Source of the DNA: Rhodobacteraceae bacterium UBA6273 | GTDB taxonomy: Bacteria > Pseudomonadota > Alphaproteobacteria > Rhodobacterales > Rhodobacteraceae | Direction: 5' to 3' | Assembly (NCBI GenBank): GCA_002440625.1 | Contig: DJUV01000226.1 | Location: forward strand, 1-31,420 | DNA length: 31,420 nt | In this document: positions 16,981 to 25,113 of the stretch, one piece after another | Numbering within the stretch: position 1 is the stretch's first letter | How the letters are laid out: the number at the start of each line of letters is the position of its first letter | Notes under the pieces: model-generated | Databases searched by the model: none | Told to the model about the DNA's origin: nothing | What the model saw: the letters and a program-made list of their open reading frames with translations, nothing else | Program-made: the position numbers and the translations under genes

Positions 16981-17009
16981 ATACTACCTTTTGACGCGGC
17001 GGCAAACAA
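16981..17009 (-). promoter_or_regulatory. Candidate sigma70 promoter for the porin-like gene
   Basis: Minus-strand TTGTTT (17009-17004), a 17-bp spacer and TAGTAT (16986-16981), about 63 bp upstream of the first ATG. The hexamers match consensus at three or four of six positions each; TATGAT overlaps the -10 three bases further on. Spacing is ideal but the assignment is tentative. Confidence 0.35.
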
Positions 17010-17039
17010 CCGCAAGGTCATTGGGTTGCGCCGAAGCGC

Positions 17040-17972
17040 TTATTCCAGCGCCGGCACTTTCTTCAGATAGGCGGCGATGGCGGTTCGGTCGCTATCGGGC
17101 AGATGCGCGGTGTTTTCGACGACCAGCGCCATGTGGCCACCGGCGCTGTCATACTCCGGCGTGAAGCCGGAGGTCAGGTATTCGATGATATCGGCGCTCG
17201 ACCATTTCATCTTGCCGGGTGTGATGTTCGGAAAGCGGCCCTTGCCGTCGGGGGTGGGCGCGCCAGCGAGCCAACGATTCCGCTCCATTCCGCCAAGCGC
17301 GTTCCGGGGCGTATGGCATTCGCCGCAATGACCAAGCGCTTCGACGAGATAGCGCCCCCGCGTTTCCTCGGGCGTAAGATCGCCGTTCAGCACCCAGTCG
17401 GTGTCGAGATAGAGGAACTTCCAGCCGCCAAGCGAGGCGCGGATGTTGAAGGGAAAGCCGACATCATGCGGTTTCGACAGCGTCGGATCGGCGGGGAGCG
17501 TGGCGAGGAAGGCGTGAAGGTCGGCGATGTCCTGCGCCTCCGCCTTGGCGTAGCTCGCGTAGGGAAAGGCCGGGTAATAGTGGCTCCCCTCGGGCGAGAC
17601 GCCGCGCATCATCGCATTGCCTAGGTCTTCCACCGTCCAGTCGCCGATGCCCGCGTCCAGGTCGGTGGAGATATTGGGCGCGTAGAAGGTGCCGAAGGGC
17701 GAGGGGAAGGGCTGGCCGCCCGCCAGAAGGAACTTGCCGTCGCCCTTGGCATCGGCGGCGGCGTGGCAGGCGGCGCAACCGCCCGCCCAGAAGACCTGCT
17801 CGCCCCGCGTCACGTCGCCGGTGAGGCCCGAGAAAGTGCCCGGTGGCAGCGGTCTTGGCCGCAGGACGAACCACGCCGCCCCTGTGGCGATCACGGCGCC
17901 AACGAAAAGCACCCGGATGATCGGTGACCCTATCACAGACCCAAGCCTGTCGCGCGACGCAGGCGGCGTCAA
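17040..17972 (-). CDS. Membrane-anchored diheme cytochrome c
   Basis: A 310-residue electron-transfer protein with an N-terminal membrane anchor (about residues 18-38) and a periplasmic part bearing two heme-binding motifs, CAACH (66-70) and CGECH (216-220). Candidate methionine ligands lie in NAMMRGVS (about 121-122) and GGHMALVV. The repeated half-domain plan with YAPNISTD and RFPNITPG resembles cytochrome c subunits of membrane alcohol or gluconate dehydrogenases, but no such dehydrogenase is adjacent. The TTG start overlaps the cytochrome c' stop as TTGA; a GTG 12 codons downstream (VIGSPIIR) is the alternative. It is cotranscribed with cytochrome c' and lies downstream of it. Confidence 0.9.
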   Translation of the reverse strand: MTPPASRDRLGSVIGSPIIRVLFVGAVIATGAAWFVLRPRPLPPGTFSGLTGDVTRGEQVFWAGGCAACHAAADAKGDGKFLLAGGQPFPSPFGTFYAPNISTDLDAGIGDWTVEDLGNAMMRGVSPEGSHYYPAFPYASYAKAEAQDIADLHAFLATLPADPTLSKPHDVGFPFNIRASLGGWKFLYLDTDWVLNGDLTPEETRGRYLVEALGHCGECHTPRNALGGMERNRWLAGAPTPDGKGRFPNITPGKMKWSSADIIEYLTSGFTPEYDSAGGHMALVVENTAHLPDSDRTAIAAYLKKVPALE

Positions 17973-18430
17973 TCAGGGACGCGGAACGCCTTGTGGCAGT
18001 CGCCGCAGGCGCCGCCGACCGGTCCGATCGCTGCCTTCAAGGGATCAAGCCCGGTCCCCGCCGCCGCCTGCATCGCCGTCGCGGCATCCGCCATCGCCTT
18101 GGCCTTGTCGCCAATGGTCGAGCCTTCGGCCCAGATTGCAGCCAGCGCCGTCGAATCCGGGTTGGCGGCATTGTCCGATCCAGGCGGCCAGAGCATCGAG
18201 GCATCGAGCGTCACCGAGGTCAGAAGATTGTCCGCTGCTTTCTGCGCGGCTACGGCATCATAGGGAATCTCGCCCTTCGCCATTCCGCCGAGCGTTCCCA
18301 TCTGGATCGCACGATATGCCATGATCCCCTGACGGGCTGCGATCTCCATCTTGAACGGGGCATCCTGAGCGGTGGCAAGGCCGGTGAAAGCCATGCTGGC
18401 CGCCGCTGCGGCGATGAGAAGTCTCGACAT
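17969..18430 (-). CDS. Cytochrome c' (class II)
   Basis: Periplasmic high-spin cytochrome, 153 residues. The signal peptide covers residues 1-21 (cleavage LATA/QD). The single heme motif CGDCHKAFR sits at the extreme C-terminus (C142, C145, H146), diagnostic of class II cytochromes with a four-helix bundle. The N-terminal helix has AARQGIMAYRAIQMG, as in cytochrome c' proteins. Family members bind NO and CO and can protect against nitrosative stress; that role here is inferred. AAGGAGGAACCTC precedes the ATG. It is the first gene of a two-gene operon with a diheme cytochrome and is divergent from a LysR regulator. Confidence 0.94.
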   Translation of the reverse strand: MSRLLIAAAAASMAFTGLATAQDAPFKMEIAARQGIMAYRAIQMGTLGGMAKGEIPYDAVAAQKAADNLLTSVTLDASMLWPPGSDNAANPDSTALAAIWAEGSTIGDKAKAMADAATAMQAAAGTGLDPLKAAIGPVGGACGDCHKAFRVPD

Positions 18431-18508
18431 GAGGTTCCTCCTTGGGTTGGGTCCGGTCAGAGTAGATGTGCTTTAATCGCTGGCCATTCGGAAATTCTGC
18501 AGCCATCC

Positions 18509-18524
18509 TGTGCGAAATGTCACA
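18509..18524. promoter_or_regulatory. CRP/FNR-type site in the cytochrome c'-lysR intergenic region
   Basis: TGTGC-GAAATG-TCACA matches the TGTGA-N6-TCACA CRP-family palindrome at nine of ten positions, and the outer bases extend it to CTGTG-N8-CACAG. It is flanked by CTGCAG (18497-18502) and CCTGCAGG (18526-18533). It lies 79 bp from the cytochrome c' start and 94 bp from the LysR start, so it could serve either promoter. Which CRP/FNR-superfamily protein would bind is not determined. Confidence 0.5.
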
Positions 18525-18617
18525 GCCTGCAGGAAGTCGCCGTTTTCGCCGGAAATCAGGGGGGACTGGCCAAAAGGACAGGCTGCAATAACGCAAACGT
18601 GACCGGAGGGCAGCGCA

Positions 18618-19475
18618 ATGCGCGACAACTGGGACGACCTGCGCTTTGTCCTCGCCGTGGCGGAAGAGGGCAGCGTCAGCGGTGCGGCGCGGAGGCTCGG
18701 GGTGAATCACGCCACGGTCCTGCGCCGCATCGCCGTCTTCGAAGGGGCCGCCCGCGTGGCACTGTTCGACAAAAGCCCGCATGGCTATGACGTGCCGCCG
18801 ATGCAGCGTGACATCATCAACGCCGCGCGCGAGGTGGAACTGGCGGTGCAGGCGGTGCGTCGGGTGTTGCAGGGCGTGCGCGCGCCGCTTTCCGGTGAGA
18901 TCCGCGCCACGAGCACCGACACGTTCTGCCTTTGCGTGATGCCCGAAGTGCTGTCGCGCCTCAGGCAGGCGGCACCTGACCTCAAGGTCGAGCTGATCTG
19001 CTCCAACGCCCATGCCGACCTCGCCCGGACCCAGGCCGAAATCGCCATCCGCCCGGCCCAGCAGCTCCCCGACGAACTGATCGGCGAAAGCCCGGCCCGG
19101 CTCGGCTTCGCGGCGTTCCGGGCCAAAGGTAGCGGGGGCGAGGACTGGCTTGGCTTGTCGGGCGCGCTGTCGCGGTCCCTGCCGGCGCGCTGGATCACCA
19201 TGAATGTGGAGGCTGACCGGATTGCCGCCGCCGCTGACAGTTTCCCCGTGCTGCGGGAAATGGTGGCGGGCGGGCTTGGACAAACGATCCTGCCCATGAT
19301 CCTCGGTGCAGATGACCCTCGTCTTGAACAGGCGCCAGAATATGAGCCGACCTCGGTCCCCATCTGGGTGGCGAGCCACACCGACCTTGCCCAGATCCCC
19401 CGCATCGCCGAGGCGCGGCGCGTCTTCTGTGATGCGCTCGCCGCGCTGGCACCGCGCCTGCTTGGTCCGATCTAG
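18618..19475 (+). CDS. LysR-family transcriptional regulator
   Basis: A 285-residue LysR regulator. The N-terminal winged helix-turn-helix covers about residues 5-62 (FVLAVAEEGSVSGAARRLGV with NHATVLRRIAVFE). The substrate-binding domain begins near residue 90 (GEIRATSTDTFCLCVMPEVL). CCGGAGGGCAGC precedes the ATG. It is divergent from the cytochrome c' operon and may regulate it, although LysR genes more often control a metabolic neighbour and none is evident. Its TAG overlaps the convergent small membrane-protein stop within CTAG. Confidence 0.92.
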   Translation: MRDNWDDLRFVLAVAEEGSVSGAARRLGVNHATVLRRIAVFEGAARVALFDKSPHGYDVPPMQRDIINAAREVELAVQAVRRVLQGVRAPLSGEIRATSTDTFCLCVMPEVLSRLRQAAPDLKVELICSNAHADLARTQAEIAIRPAQQLPDELIGESPARLGFAAFRAKGSGGEDWLGLSGALSRSLPARWITMNVEADRIAAAADSFPVLREMVAGGLGQTILPMILGADDPRLEQAPEYEPTSVPIWVASHTDLAQIPRIAEARRVFCDALAALAPRLLGPI

Positions 19476-19663
19476 GGGGCCGGGTGAATCGTCGGCTTGG
19501 CCGCGCGCTGGTCCAGCGTTAGCGCATCGGGCCAAAGCCCGGCGCGCTCCAGCCCAAAAAGTGCGAGGCAAAGCCCCAAGACCACAAGCCCGATCAGCAC
19601 CCGGCGCCAGGACGGCGGGTGCCGCGCCCACCCGGACATCCTGAGAAGATGGCGGAAGTTCAC
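19472..19663 (-). CDS. Small single-helix membrane protein downstream of hpt
   Basis: A 63-residue protein with one hydrophobic helix (about residues 21-38, [18 protein letters not shown]) after a basic, tryptophan-containing N-terminus ([12 protein letters not shown]), so inside-N topology is likely. The GTG start overlaps the hpt stop as GTGA; an ATG eight codons further in (MSGWARHPP) is an alternative. It is too short for a catalytic domain. Position suggests cotranscription with hpt. I know no function. Confidence 0.65.
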   Translation of the reverse strand: MNFRHLLRMSGWARHPPSWRRVLIGLVVLGLCLALFGLERAGLWPDALTLDQRAAKPTIHPAP

Positions 19664-20214
19664 GCGCCAGCAGGCTCCTCAAGAAACCGCACCTTGCCGA
19701 TATGCGGCAGGTTGCGGTTCCGCTGCGCGAAGTCGATGCCGTAGCCGACGACAAATTCGTCGGGGATCTCGAACCCCGTCCAGGTCGCCTTGATCTTCAC
19801 CTCGCGCCGCGACGGCTTGTCGAGAAGCGCGCAGACCTCAAGCCGCTTCGGCCCGCGGCTTTTCAGAAGGTTGACGACGTGGTGAAGGGTAAAGCCGGTA
19901 TCGACGATATCCTCGACCACCAGCACATCCTTGCCGGCAATCTCGCCCCTCAGGTCCTTCAGAATGCGCACCTCGCGCGAGCTTTCCATGGCGTTGCCGT
20001 AGGACGAAGCCTCAAGGAAATCGACCTCGACCGGCAGGTCGATCTCGCGGACGAGGTCGGCGATGAAGACGAAGGAGCCGCGCAAAAGGCCGACGACGAT
20101 CAGCTTGTCGGTATCCCGGTAAGCCTTGGTGATTTCCTTCGCCAGCGCCTCGACCCTTGCGGCGATGGACTTGGCGGAAATCATCTCATCAATCACGTAT
20201 GGACGTTGCGGCAT
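19660..20214 (-). CDS. hpt: Hypoxanthine phosphoribosyltransferase
   Basis: Purine-salvage enzyme, 184 residues, joining hypoxanthine or guanine to PRPP to give IMP or GMP. The PRPP-binding signature is [14 protein letters not shown] (97-110), with the acidic pair E101-D102. [14 protein letters not shown] (41-54) forms the pyrophosphate loop, and [16 protein letters not shown] near the C-terminus carries the family's closing motif. AAGGGG precedes the ATG. It is divergent from the COQ10/RatA gene across 63 bp and is followed by a small membrane protein with a 4-bp overlap. Confidence 0.95.
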   Translation of the reverse strand: MPQRPYVIDEMISAKSIAARVEALAKEITKAYRDTDKLIVVGLLRGSFVFIADLVREIDLPVEVDFLEASSYGNAMESSREVRILKDLRGEIAGKDVLVVEDIVDTGFTLHHVVNLLKSRGPKRLEVCALLDKPSRREVKIKATWTGFEIPDEFVVGYGIDFAQRNRNLPHIGKVRFLEEPAGA

Positions 20215-20277
20215 GTCGGCCCCTTGATTTCACGCCTCCATTTAGCGACACGAGGGGTAGAAGTCACTGAAGAAGCC

Positions 20278-20739
20278 ATGCCGCGCCATTCGGAAACCCG
20301 CCCTCTGCCCTATACCGCGCGCCAGATGTACGATCTGGTCGCCGATGTCGCGCGCTATCCCGAATTCCTGCCCTGGACATCCGCCGCCCGCATCCGCTCG
20401 GTCACGCCGGAACCGGACGGGTCAGAGGTGATGGAGGCCGATCTCGTCATCTCCTTCAAGGTCTTCCGCGAACGCTTCGCGAGCCGGGTCGTCCTCTGGC
20501 CCGAGGTGATGAAGATCGACACCGAATATCTCGACGGGCCGTTCAGGTTCATGCGCTCGAATTGGGCCTTTACCGACCGCGATGGCGGCGGGTCCGATGT
20601 GTCCTTCTTCGTCGATTTCGAGTTCAAGAACGCCATCCTTCAGGCGCTGATCGGCGTCGTCTTCGACGAGGCGATGCGCCGCGTGGTCAGGGCTTTCGAG
20701 GCGCGGGCGGCGGAATTGTACGGGCCGGGATCGGTTTGA
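20278..20739 (+). CDS. COQ10/RatA-type START-domain protein (probable ubiquinone-binding)
   Basis: A 153-residue single-domain SRPBCC/START protein. The start MPRHSETRPLPYTARQMYDL and the motif DVARYPEFLPWTSAARI are typical of COQ10 and RatA homologues. SFKVFRERFASRVVL, WAFTDRDGGGSDVSFFVDFEF and the C-terminal helix AILQALIGVVFDEAMRRVV follow. In alphaproteobacteria the likely role is COQ10-like: binding ubiquinone and aiding its delivery in respiration. The toxin name RatA comes from an E. coli relative and need not apply. The ribosome site is weak. In this lineage it is often near lipA, which here lies about 5 kb away. Confidence 0.9.
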   Translation: MPRHSETRPLPYTARQMYDLVADVARYPEFLPWTSAARIRSVTPEPDGSEVMEADLVISFKVFRERFASRVVLWPEVMKIDTEYLDGPFRFMRSNWAFTDRDGGGSDVSFFVDFEFKNAILQALIGVVFDEAMRRVVRAFEARAAELYGPGSV

Positions 20740-20795
20740 CGCGACGGAAATCCCCCGCGGCGGCGTGAAAGCTTCACGTCCAGCGGAGATTTCCC

Positions 20796-21665
20796 ATGCG
20801 CAAGATTGCCCTGATGATTGCCCTTCTCACGTTCGCCCTGCCTGCTGCGGCCGAAACCGTCCGGCTTGGCGACCGCTATTACGAAATCGAGCTGCCCGCG
20901 AACCCGAAGGGTGCCCCGCTGATCCTCGCCTTGCACGGCGGGGGCGGGAAGCCCGCTCAGTTTGCCCGTACATCTGGCTTCGCGCGCGCCGCGACCCGGG
21001 CGGGTTATGCCGTGGCCTTTCCGGCGGGCAGTGGACGTCGTGGTGACGGGCTGCTGACCTGGAATGGCGGCTATTGCTGTGGCTATGCCGCTCGCGCCGG
21101 GGTGGATGACATCGGGTTTCTGACACGAGTCATAAAGGACGCAGCCAGCCGCTTCGGCGTCGACGGCTCCGGCGTTTACCTCACCGGCATGTCGAACGGG
21201 TCGATCATGTCGGAAACCTTTGCCGCCGGGAACCCGGGGATGGTCCGCGCCGTGGCCGGGGTGTCGGGCTCGATGGACACCTCCCGCAATCGGGTAGAGG
21301 GCAGGGTGCCCGCGCTCATCATTCATGGCACCGCAGATACAAGTGTGCCCTACGCGGGCGGGCGGGGTGAAAGCAGCCGCACCCGCACCGATTTCGCTTC
21401 GGTCGCCTCGGTGGTGAAAGACTTCCTTGCGCCTTGGGGCGAGGTGCCGGCCAAGACCGACCGCAGGATCGACCGCAAGGACGATGGCACATCCGTCATC
21501 GTCACCGACTACCAGAAGGGCGGGCAGGTGGTGCTGCGGCTGATGACGGTGGAAGGTGGCGCGCATCACTGGCCCGGCGGGCTGAAGACGCGGTTGTCGG
21601 AAGGCAAGACGCAGGAGATCGACGCGAACACCGAAATCCTGCGCTTCTTCGCAATGCAGCCTTAG
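20796..21665 (+). CDS. Secreted LpqC/PHB-depolymerase-like alpha/beta-hydrolase
   Basis: A 289-residue esterase of the COG3509 group with a signal peptide (residues 1-19, cleavage PAAA/ET). The catalytic triad is visible: S133 in GMSNGS, D181 in HGTADTSVPY and H257 in GGAHHWPG. The oxyanion region is LALHGGGGKPAQF (45-57). GNGGYCCGY-like residues 90-97 include adjacent cysteines C94-C95. Relatives act on short polyester or feruloyl esters; the natural substrate is unknown, and no PHB genes lie nearby. A likely ribosome site, GCGGAGA, precedes the ATG. Its stop overlaps the convergent ammonium transporter stop within TTAG. Confidence 0.9.
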   Translation: MRKIALMIALLTFALPAAAETVRLGDRYYEIELPANPKGAPLILALHGGGGKPAQFARTSGFARAATRAGYAVAFPAGSGRRGDGLLTWNGGYCCGYAARAGVDDIGFLTRVIKDAASRFGVDGSGVYLTGMSNGSIMSETFAAGNPGMVRAVAGVSGSMDTSRNRVEGRVPALIIHGTADTSVPYAGGRGESSRTRTDFASVASVVKDFLAPWGEVPAKTDRRIDRKDDGTSVIVTDYQKGGQVVLRLMTVEGGAHHWPGGLKTRLSEGKTQEIDANTEILRFFAMQP

Positions 21666-22840
21666 GACGTGAGGTCGTAGGCGCGCTCGCCGTGGGCCGA
21701 AAGATCAAGCCCGTTGAACTCCGATTCTGCATCGGCCCGCATCGGGATGACGAGTGCCGTGGCCTTGGCCAGCAACCATGTCAGGACGAGCGTATAGACC
21801 CCGACGATGACCAGCGCCCCGGCCTGCGCCGTGAAGCTGCCCACGCCAAGCAGGCCGATCATCAGCGTGCCGAAGATACCGCCGACGCCGTGGACGGCAA
21901 AAACGTCGAGCGTGTCGTCAAGGTTCAGCCGGTGGCGGACGAGGTTCACCGCCTCCTGGCAAAGCACCCCGGCGATGCCGCCGATCAGCAGCGCCGCCGC
22001 CGGGCCGACATAGCCCGAGGCGGGCGTGATCGAGGCGAGGCCCGCCACCGTGCCGGTGACGATGCCGACAAGCGAGGAGCGGCCGAACTTGATCCGCTCC
22101 CACGCGGCCCAGCTCAGCGATGCGGCGGCAGCGGAGATATGCGTCACCGTGATCGCCATCGCAGCTTGGCCATTGGCCGAAAGCGCCGAGCCACCGTTGA
22201 AGCCGAACCAGCCGACCCAGAGAAGCCCCGCGCCGATCGCCACATAGCCGGGGCTGTGCGGCGGCGTGGTGCGGTTCTTGCGCGGGCCTATGAGGATCGC
22301 CAGCAGAAGCGCCGCCAGCCCCGCCGTCTCATGGACGACGATGCCGCCGGCGAAATCCTTGGCCCCGGTGGCGCCGAAGATGCCGCCATCGGCAAGGAAA
22401 CCGCCGCCCCAGAGCCAGTGCGCGACCGGGGCATAGACGATCAGCATCCAGAGTGCAGAGAAGAGAAGGACAAAGCCGAAGGACGCGCGTTCGGCGAAGG
22501 CGCCGAGGAAGAGCGCCGGGGTAATGACCGCGAATGTCATCTGGAAGGCGAAGAACAGAACTTCAGGCAGGGTGCCTTTTACCGTCTCCGCATCGACGCC
22601 GTTCAGGAAAGCGCGCGACAGCCCGCCCCAGAGTGGGCCTTCGCCGCCGAAGGCGATGGTGTAGCCAAGGGTGAGCCAGAGTACGCTCATCAGGCAGGCA
22701 ATGGCGAAGCACTGCATGAAGACGCTGAGGACGTTCCGCGACCGTACGAGGCCGCCATAGAACAGCGCGAGCCCCGGCAGCGTCATCATCAGGACAAGCG
22801 CCGTCGCCACCAGTATCCAGGCCGTATCTGCCCCGTTCAT
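21662..22840 (-). CDS. amt: Ammonium transporter
   Basis: Amt/Mep/Rh-family channel, 392 residues, about 11 membrane helices. The N-terminal LPGLALFYGGLVRSRNVLSV (21-40) and the DFAGG loop (D162) are diagnostic. The pore twin histidines are H170 (VVHETAG) and H317 (AVHGVGG). The first reads HETAG where E. coli AmtB has HINAA, a subgroup variation. The chosen ATG lacks a signal peptide and has AAGGGGG upstream. It is a separate unit from cinA, with a 166-bp gap that holds two NtrC-like dyads. No glnK gene is adjacent, unlike the usual glnK-amtB pair. Confidence 0.94.
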   Translation of the reverse strand: MNGADTAWILVATALVLMMTLPGLALFYGGLVRSRNVLSVFMQCFAIACLMSVLWLTLGYTIAFGGEGPLWGGLSRAFLNGVDAETVKGTLPEVLFFAFQMTFAVITPALFLGAFAERASFGFVLLFSALWMLIVYAPVAHWLWGGGFLADGGIFGATGAKDFAGGIVVHETAGLAALLLAILIGPRKNRTTPPHSPGYVAIGAGLLWVGWFGFNGGSALSANGQAAMAITVTHISAAAASLSWAAWERIKFGRSSLVGIVTGTVAGLASITPASGYVGPAAALLIGGIAGVLCQEAVNLVRHRLNLDDTLDVFAVHGVGGIFGTLMIGLLGVGSFTAQAGALVIVGVYTLVLTWLLAKATALVIPMRADAESEFNGLDLSAHGERAYDLTS

Positions 22841-22923
22841 GCCCGCGTCCCCCTTCGCGTTGTTGTTCAGGCGGTCAGAGCCTGCGCCGGATGCGAAGAA
22901 AAGTGGCGAATGGCGGGAAGCGG

Positions 22924-22940
22924 CGCCCGATTTGTGGGCG
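22924..22940. promoter_or_regulatory. NtrC-like 17-bp dyad, amt-proximal
   Basis: CGCCC-GATTTGT-GGGCG is a perfect dyad with 5-bp arms and a 7-bp centre. It begins 84 bp upstream of the amt start. Total length and arm spacing equal the enteric NtrC consensus TGCAC-N7-GTGCA, but with GC-rich arms, resembling Rhodobacter NtrC sites as I recall them. It is the inner of two tandem sites. Confidence 0.55.
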
Positions 22941-22950
22941 GGTTGCGAAT

Positions 22951-22967
22951 TGCCCAAACTGCGGGCA
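22951..22967. promoter_or_regulatory. NtrC-like 17-bp dyad, amt-distal
   Basis: TGCCC-AAACTGC-GGGCA is a second perfect 5-7-5 dyad, centred 27 bp from the first. Its outer T/A and GCCC/GGGC arms share the architecture of the proximal copy. Tandem NtrC dimers at such paired sites activate nitrogen-regulated promoters, so amt is the likely target. This is inferred; the sites lie beyond cinA's stop, in non-coding DNA. Confidence 0.55.
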
Positions 22968-23006
22968 TTCCTGTGGTGTGATGCCGCAAAAAGAAGCGGA
23001 ACTGAA

Positions 23007-23480
23007 TCAGGAGCCGAGTGCGGCGAGGAGCAACGACAGCGCGTGATCCACGGTCGCGCGGCGGACATTCGACCTTCCGATGGCGCCGAACTCCAGCGTC
23101 TCGGTCAGGGTCGGCTGGCCCTTCGCGGCAAGGCCGAAGCAGACCCGGCCCTCGGGCTTGAACTCCGACCCGCCGGGGCCGGCGATGCCAGTCACGGCCA
23201 CGGCGAGGCCCGCATCGGAGCGGGCGAGCGCGCCCTCCGCCATCGCGCGCGCCACCTCTTCGCTCACCGCGCCGTACGCAGCGAGCGTTGCGGCTCGGAC
23301 GCCGAGCATCGCCTCTTTCGCGGCATTGGTATAGGTGACGAAACCCCGGTCGAAGACCGCTGACGACCCGGCGACATCGGTGATGGCGGCAGAGATCATC
23401 CCACCGGTGCAGCTTTCGGCGGTGGCGATCATCACGCCCCTGGCCTTGGCGGCGGCAAGGATCTCTTCCGCCACGCTCAT
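23007..23480 (-). CDS. CinA C-terminal domain protein (nicotinamide-nucleotide amidase, PncC-like)
   Basis: A 157-residue stand-alone CinA C-terminal domain. Proven relatives deamidate nicotinamide mononucleotide to nicotinic acid mononucleotide, recycling NAD breakdown products. Signature stretches are VMIATAESCTGGMISAAITD (16-35), with the catalytic-loop serine/cysteine region, SSAVFDRGFVTYTNAAK and VAVTGIAGPGGSEFKPEGRV. The N-terminal molybdopterin-like domain of full CinA is absent, as in many alphaproteobacteria. The ATG overlaps the pgpA stop as ATGA. It ends the ispDF-pgpA-cinA operon. Confidence 0.93.
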   Translation of the reverse strand: MSVAEEILAAAKARGVMIATAESCTGGMISAAITDVAGSSAVFDRGFVTYTNAAKEAMLGVRAATLAAYGAVSEEVARAMAEGALARSDAGLAVAVTGIAGPGGSEFKPEGRVCFGLAAKGQPTLTETLEFGAIGRSNVRRATVDHALSLLLAALGS

Positions 23481-23980
23481 CGCATGAGCACCCCGTGGGC
23501 GATCCCCGCCGCGATGATGGTGGCGAAGCCGGCGAAAAGCCCGGCCCAGATGTCGTCCTCCATCGTGCCCGCCGCCGTGTGCTTGCGGTCGGCGCGGCCT
23601 GCCGGCCCCGGCTTCCAGATGTCGAAGAGGCGGAAGAAAAGGAAGGCCGCGACCCAGCCGGGGTAGGCCGCCAGCCACCAGTCCTCCATGCCCCGCCACC
23701 AGAAGGCTGCAGCGGGAAAGATCAGTGCGATCCATTGGCCCGCAACCTCGTCGATGACGATCTCGGAAGGGTCCTTGTCGTCCGAGGCGGCAACGGTGGC
23801 GGCGGTGGCCCAATAGCCGAGCGGGATCACCAGAAGAGTGGCCACGACCAGCGCCGGGAAGCCGAGGAAGTGGTCGATGGCGACGCCCAGAAAGATCGCC
23901 GCCGCCGAGCCCCAGGTGCCGGGCGCGGGGCGCAGGAGGCCGATGCCGAAAAGCGTGGCGATGAGGCGGGGGAGCGTCAT
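23477..23980 (-). CDS. pgpA: Phosphatidylglycerophosphatase A
   Basis: Inner-membrane phosphatase, 167 residues, that dephosphorylates phosphatidylglycerol phosphate to phosphatidylglycerol. The family start is visible as [20 protein letters not shown] (6-25). The acidic motif [14 protein letters not shown] (70-83) provides the metal-binding aspartates, and [18 protein letters not shown] (115-132) follows. Three to four hydrophobic segments cross the membrane. It is linked by ATGA overlaps to ispDF upstream and cinA downstream. Confidence 0.95.
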   Translation of the reverse strand: MTLPRLIATLFGIGLLRPAPGTWGSAAAIFLGVAIDHFLGFPALVVATLLVIPLGYWATAATVAASDDKDPSEIVIDEVAGQWIALIFPAAAFWWRGMEDWWLAAYPGWVAAFLFFRLFDIWKPGPAGRADRKHTAAGTMEDDIWAGLFAGFATIIAAGIAHGVLMR

Positions 23981-25113
23981 GGCCGCACCAGTGTCACGGT
24001 GGCGATGGCGGCGATGCCCTCTTCACGCCCGGTGAAGCCGAGGCGTTCCGAGGTTGTCGCCTTGACGCTGATGCGGTCAGCCTCAACGCCCATGATCCGC
24101 GCGAGTTCCGCCGCCATTTCAACGGCATGCGGGCCGATCTTCGGACGCTCGCAGATCAGCGTCACATCGGCATTGGAAACCCGGTAGTCCTTGTCCCGCG
24201 CCAATCCGGCGGCATGGGCCAGGAAGATATGGCTCGCGGCACCTTTCCACTGAGGGTCCGACGGCGGAAAGTGGCGGCCGATATCGCCCTCGGCCAGAGC
24301 GCCATAGATCGCATCGGTCAGGGCGTGCATCCCCACGTCAGCGTCGGAATGGCCGAGGAGCGCGCGGCTGTGCGGTACCTTCACACCGCAGAGCATCACA
24401 TGGTCGCCCTCGGTGAAGGCATGGACGTCGAAACCGTTGCCCGTGCGGATATCCATGCTTCCCCCGAGGATGCGGTCGGCCCGGGCGAAATCGCCGGGCC
24501 AGGTGATCTTGATATTGTCCTCCTCGCCTTCGACGATGGCGACGTCAAGCCCTGCGGCAAGGGCGATCGCCACATCATCCTTGGCATCGCCCGTGAAGGC
24601 GCGGTGGGCGGCGAGGATCGGGGCGAGGTGAAAGCCCTGCGGCGTCTGGGCGCGGAAAAGCCCGTCGCGCGGGGTCAGGCCGGTCACGCGGCCTTCGGCG
24701 CCCGTCCAGAGCGCATCGGTGACAGCAAGCGCCGGGGCTGCGGCGGGGGCGGTGTGAAGCGCCGCCCGGACCCGCGCGATCAGGGCAGAAGAGACCAGCG
24801 GGCGCGCACCATCATGGATTAGAACGGTGGAAAATATATCAGGATCAAGCACTTCCAGAGCGTTCCTGACGGAAGCGTTGCGGCTGTCGCCGCCCGCGAC
24901 CAGCACGACCTTGCCGGCGAAATGCTGAAGCCCAAGCGCCATGTCGTCGGGATTGAGCACGAGCACGATGTGTCCGATGCCGGAAAAAGCCGCGACCGTA
25001 TGCGCGAGCACAGGCCTGCCGCGAAGGTCGCGCCACTGCTTGGAAACATCGCCCCCGGCGCGGCTGCCGCGCCCCGCCGCGACGATGATCACGGCTGTTT
25101 CGCCGCCTGCCAT
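23977..25113 (-). CDS. ispDF: Bifunctional IspD/IspF enzyme of the MEP isoprenoid pathway
   Basis: A 378-residue fusion. Residues 1-215 are IspD (2-C-methyl-D-erythritol 4-phosphate cytidylyltransferase): [20 protein letters not shown] (7-26) and [15 protein letters not shown] (97-111). Residues 220-378 are IspF (cyclodiphosphate synthase), starting [14 protein letters not shown] with metal ligands D229 and H231, then [20 protein letters not shown]. The fusion is common in alphaproteobacteria and also catalyses two non-consecutive steps here, since IspE is absent. It heads the operon with pgpA and cinA and is divergent from dusB across 201 bp. Confidence 0.96.
   Translation of the reverse strand: MAGGETAVIIVAAGRGSRAGGDVSKQWRDLRGRPVLAHTVAAFSGIGHIVLVLNPDDMALGLQHFAGKVVLVAGGDSRNASVRNALEVLDPDIFSTVLIHDGARPLVSSALIARVRAALHTAPAAAPALAVTDALWTGAEGRVTGLTPRDGLFRAQTPQGFHLAPILAAHRAFTGDAKDDVAIALAAGLDVAIVEGEEDNIKITWPGDFARADRILGGSMDIRTGNGFDVHAFTEGDHVMLCGVKVPHSRALLGHSDADVGMHALTDAIYGALAEGDIGRHFPPSDPQWKGAASHIFLAHAAGLARDKDYRVSNADVTLICERPKIGPHAVEMAAELARIMGVEADRISVKATTSERLGFTGREEGIAAIATVTLVRP

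Noticed and set aside
18258..19754. 498-codon open frame on the minus strand
   Set aside because: It lies opposite the LysR gene and crosses several real genes; no recognisable domain.
21434..22981. 515-codon open frame on the plus strand
   Set aside because: It runs antisense through the ammonium transporter and into the hydrolase; the composition is Arg/Asp/Glu-rich shadow sequence without domains.
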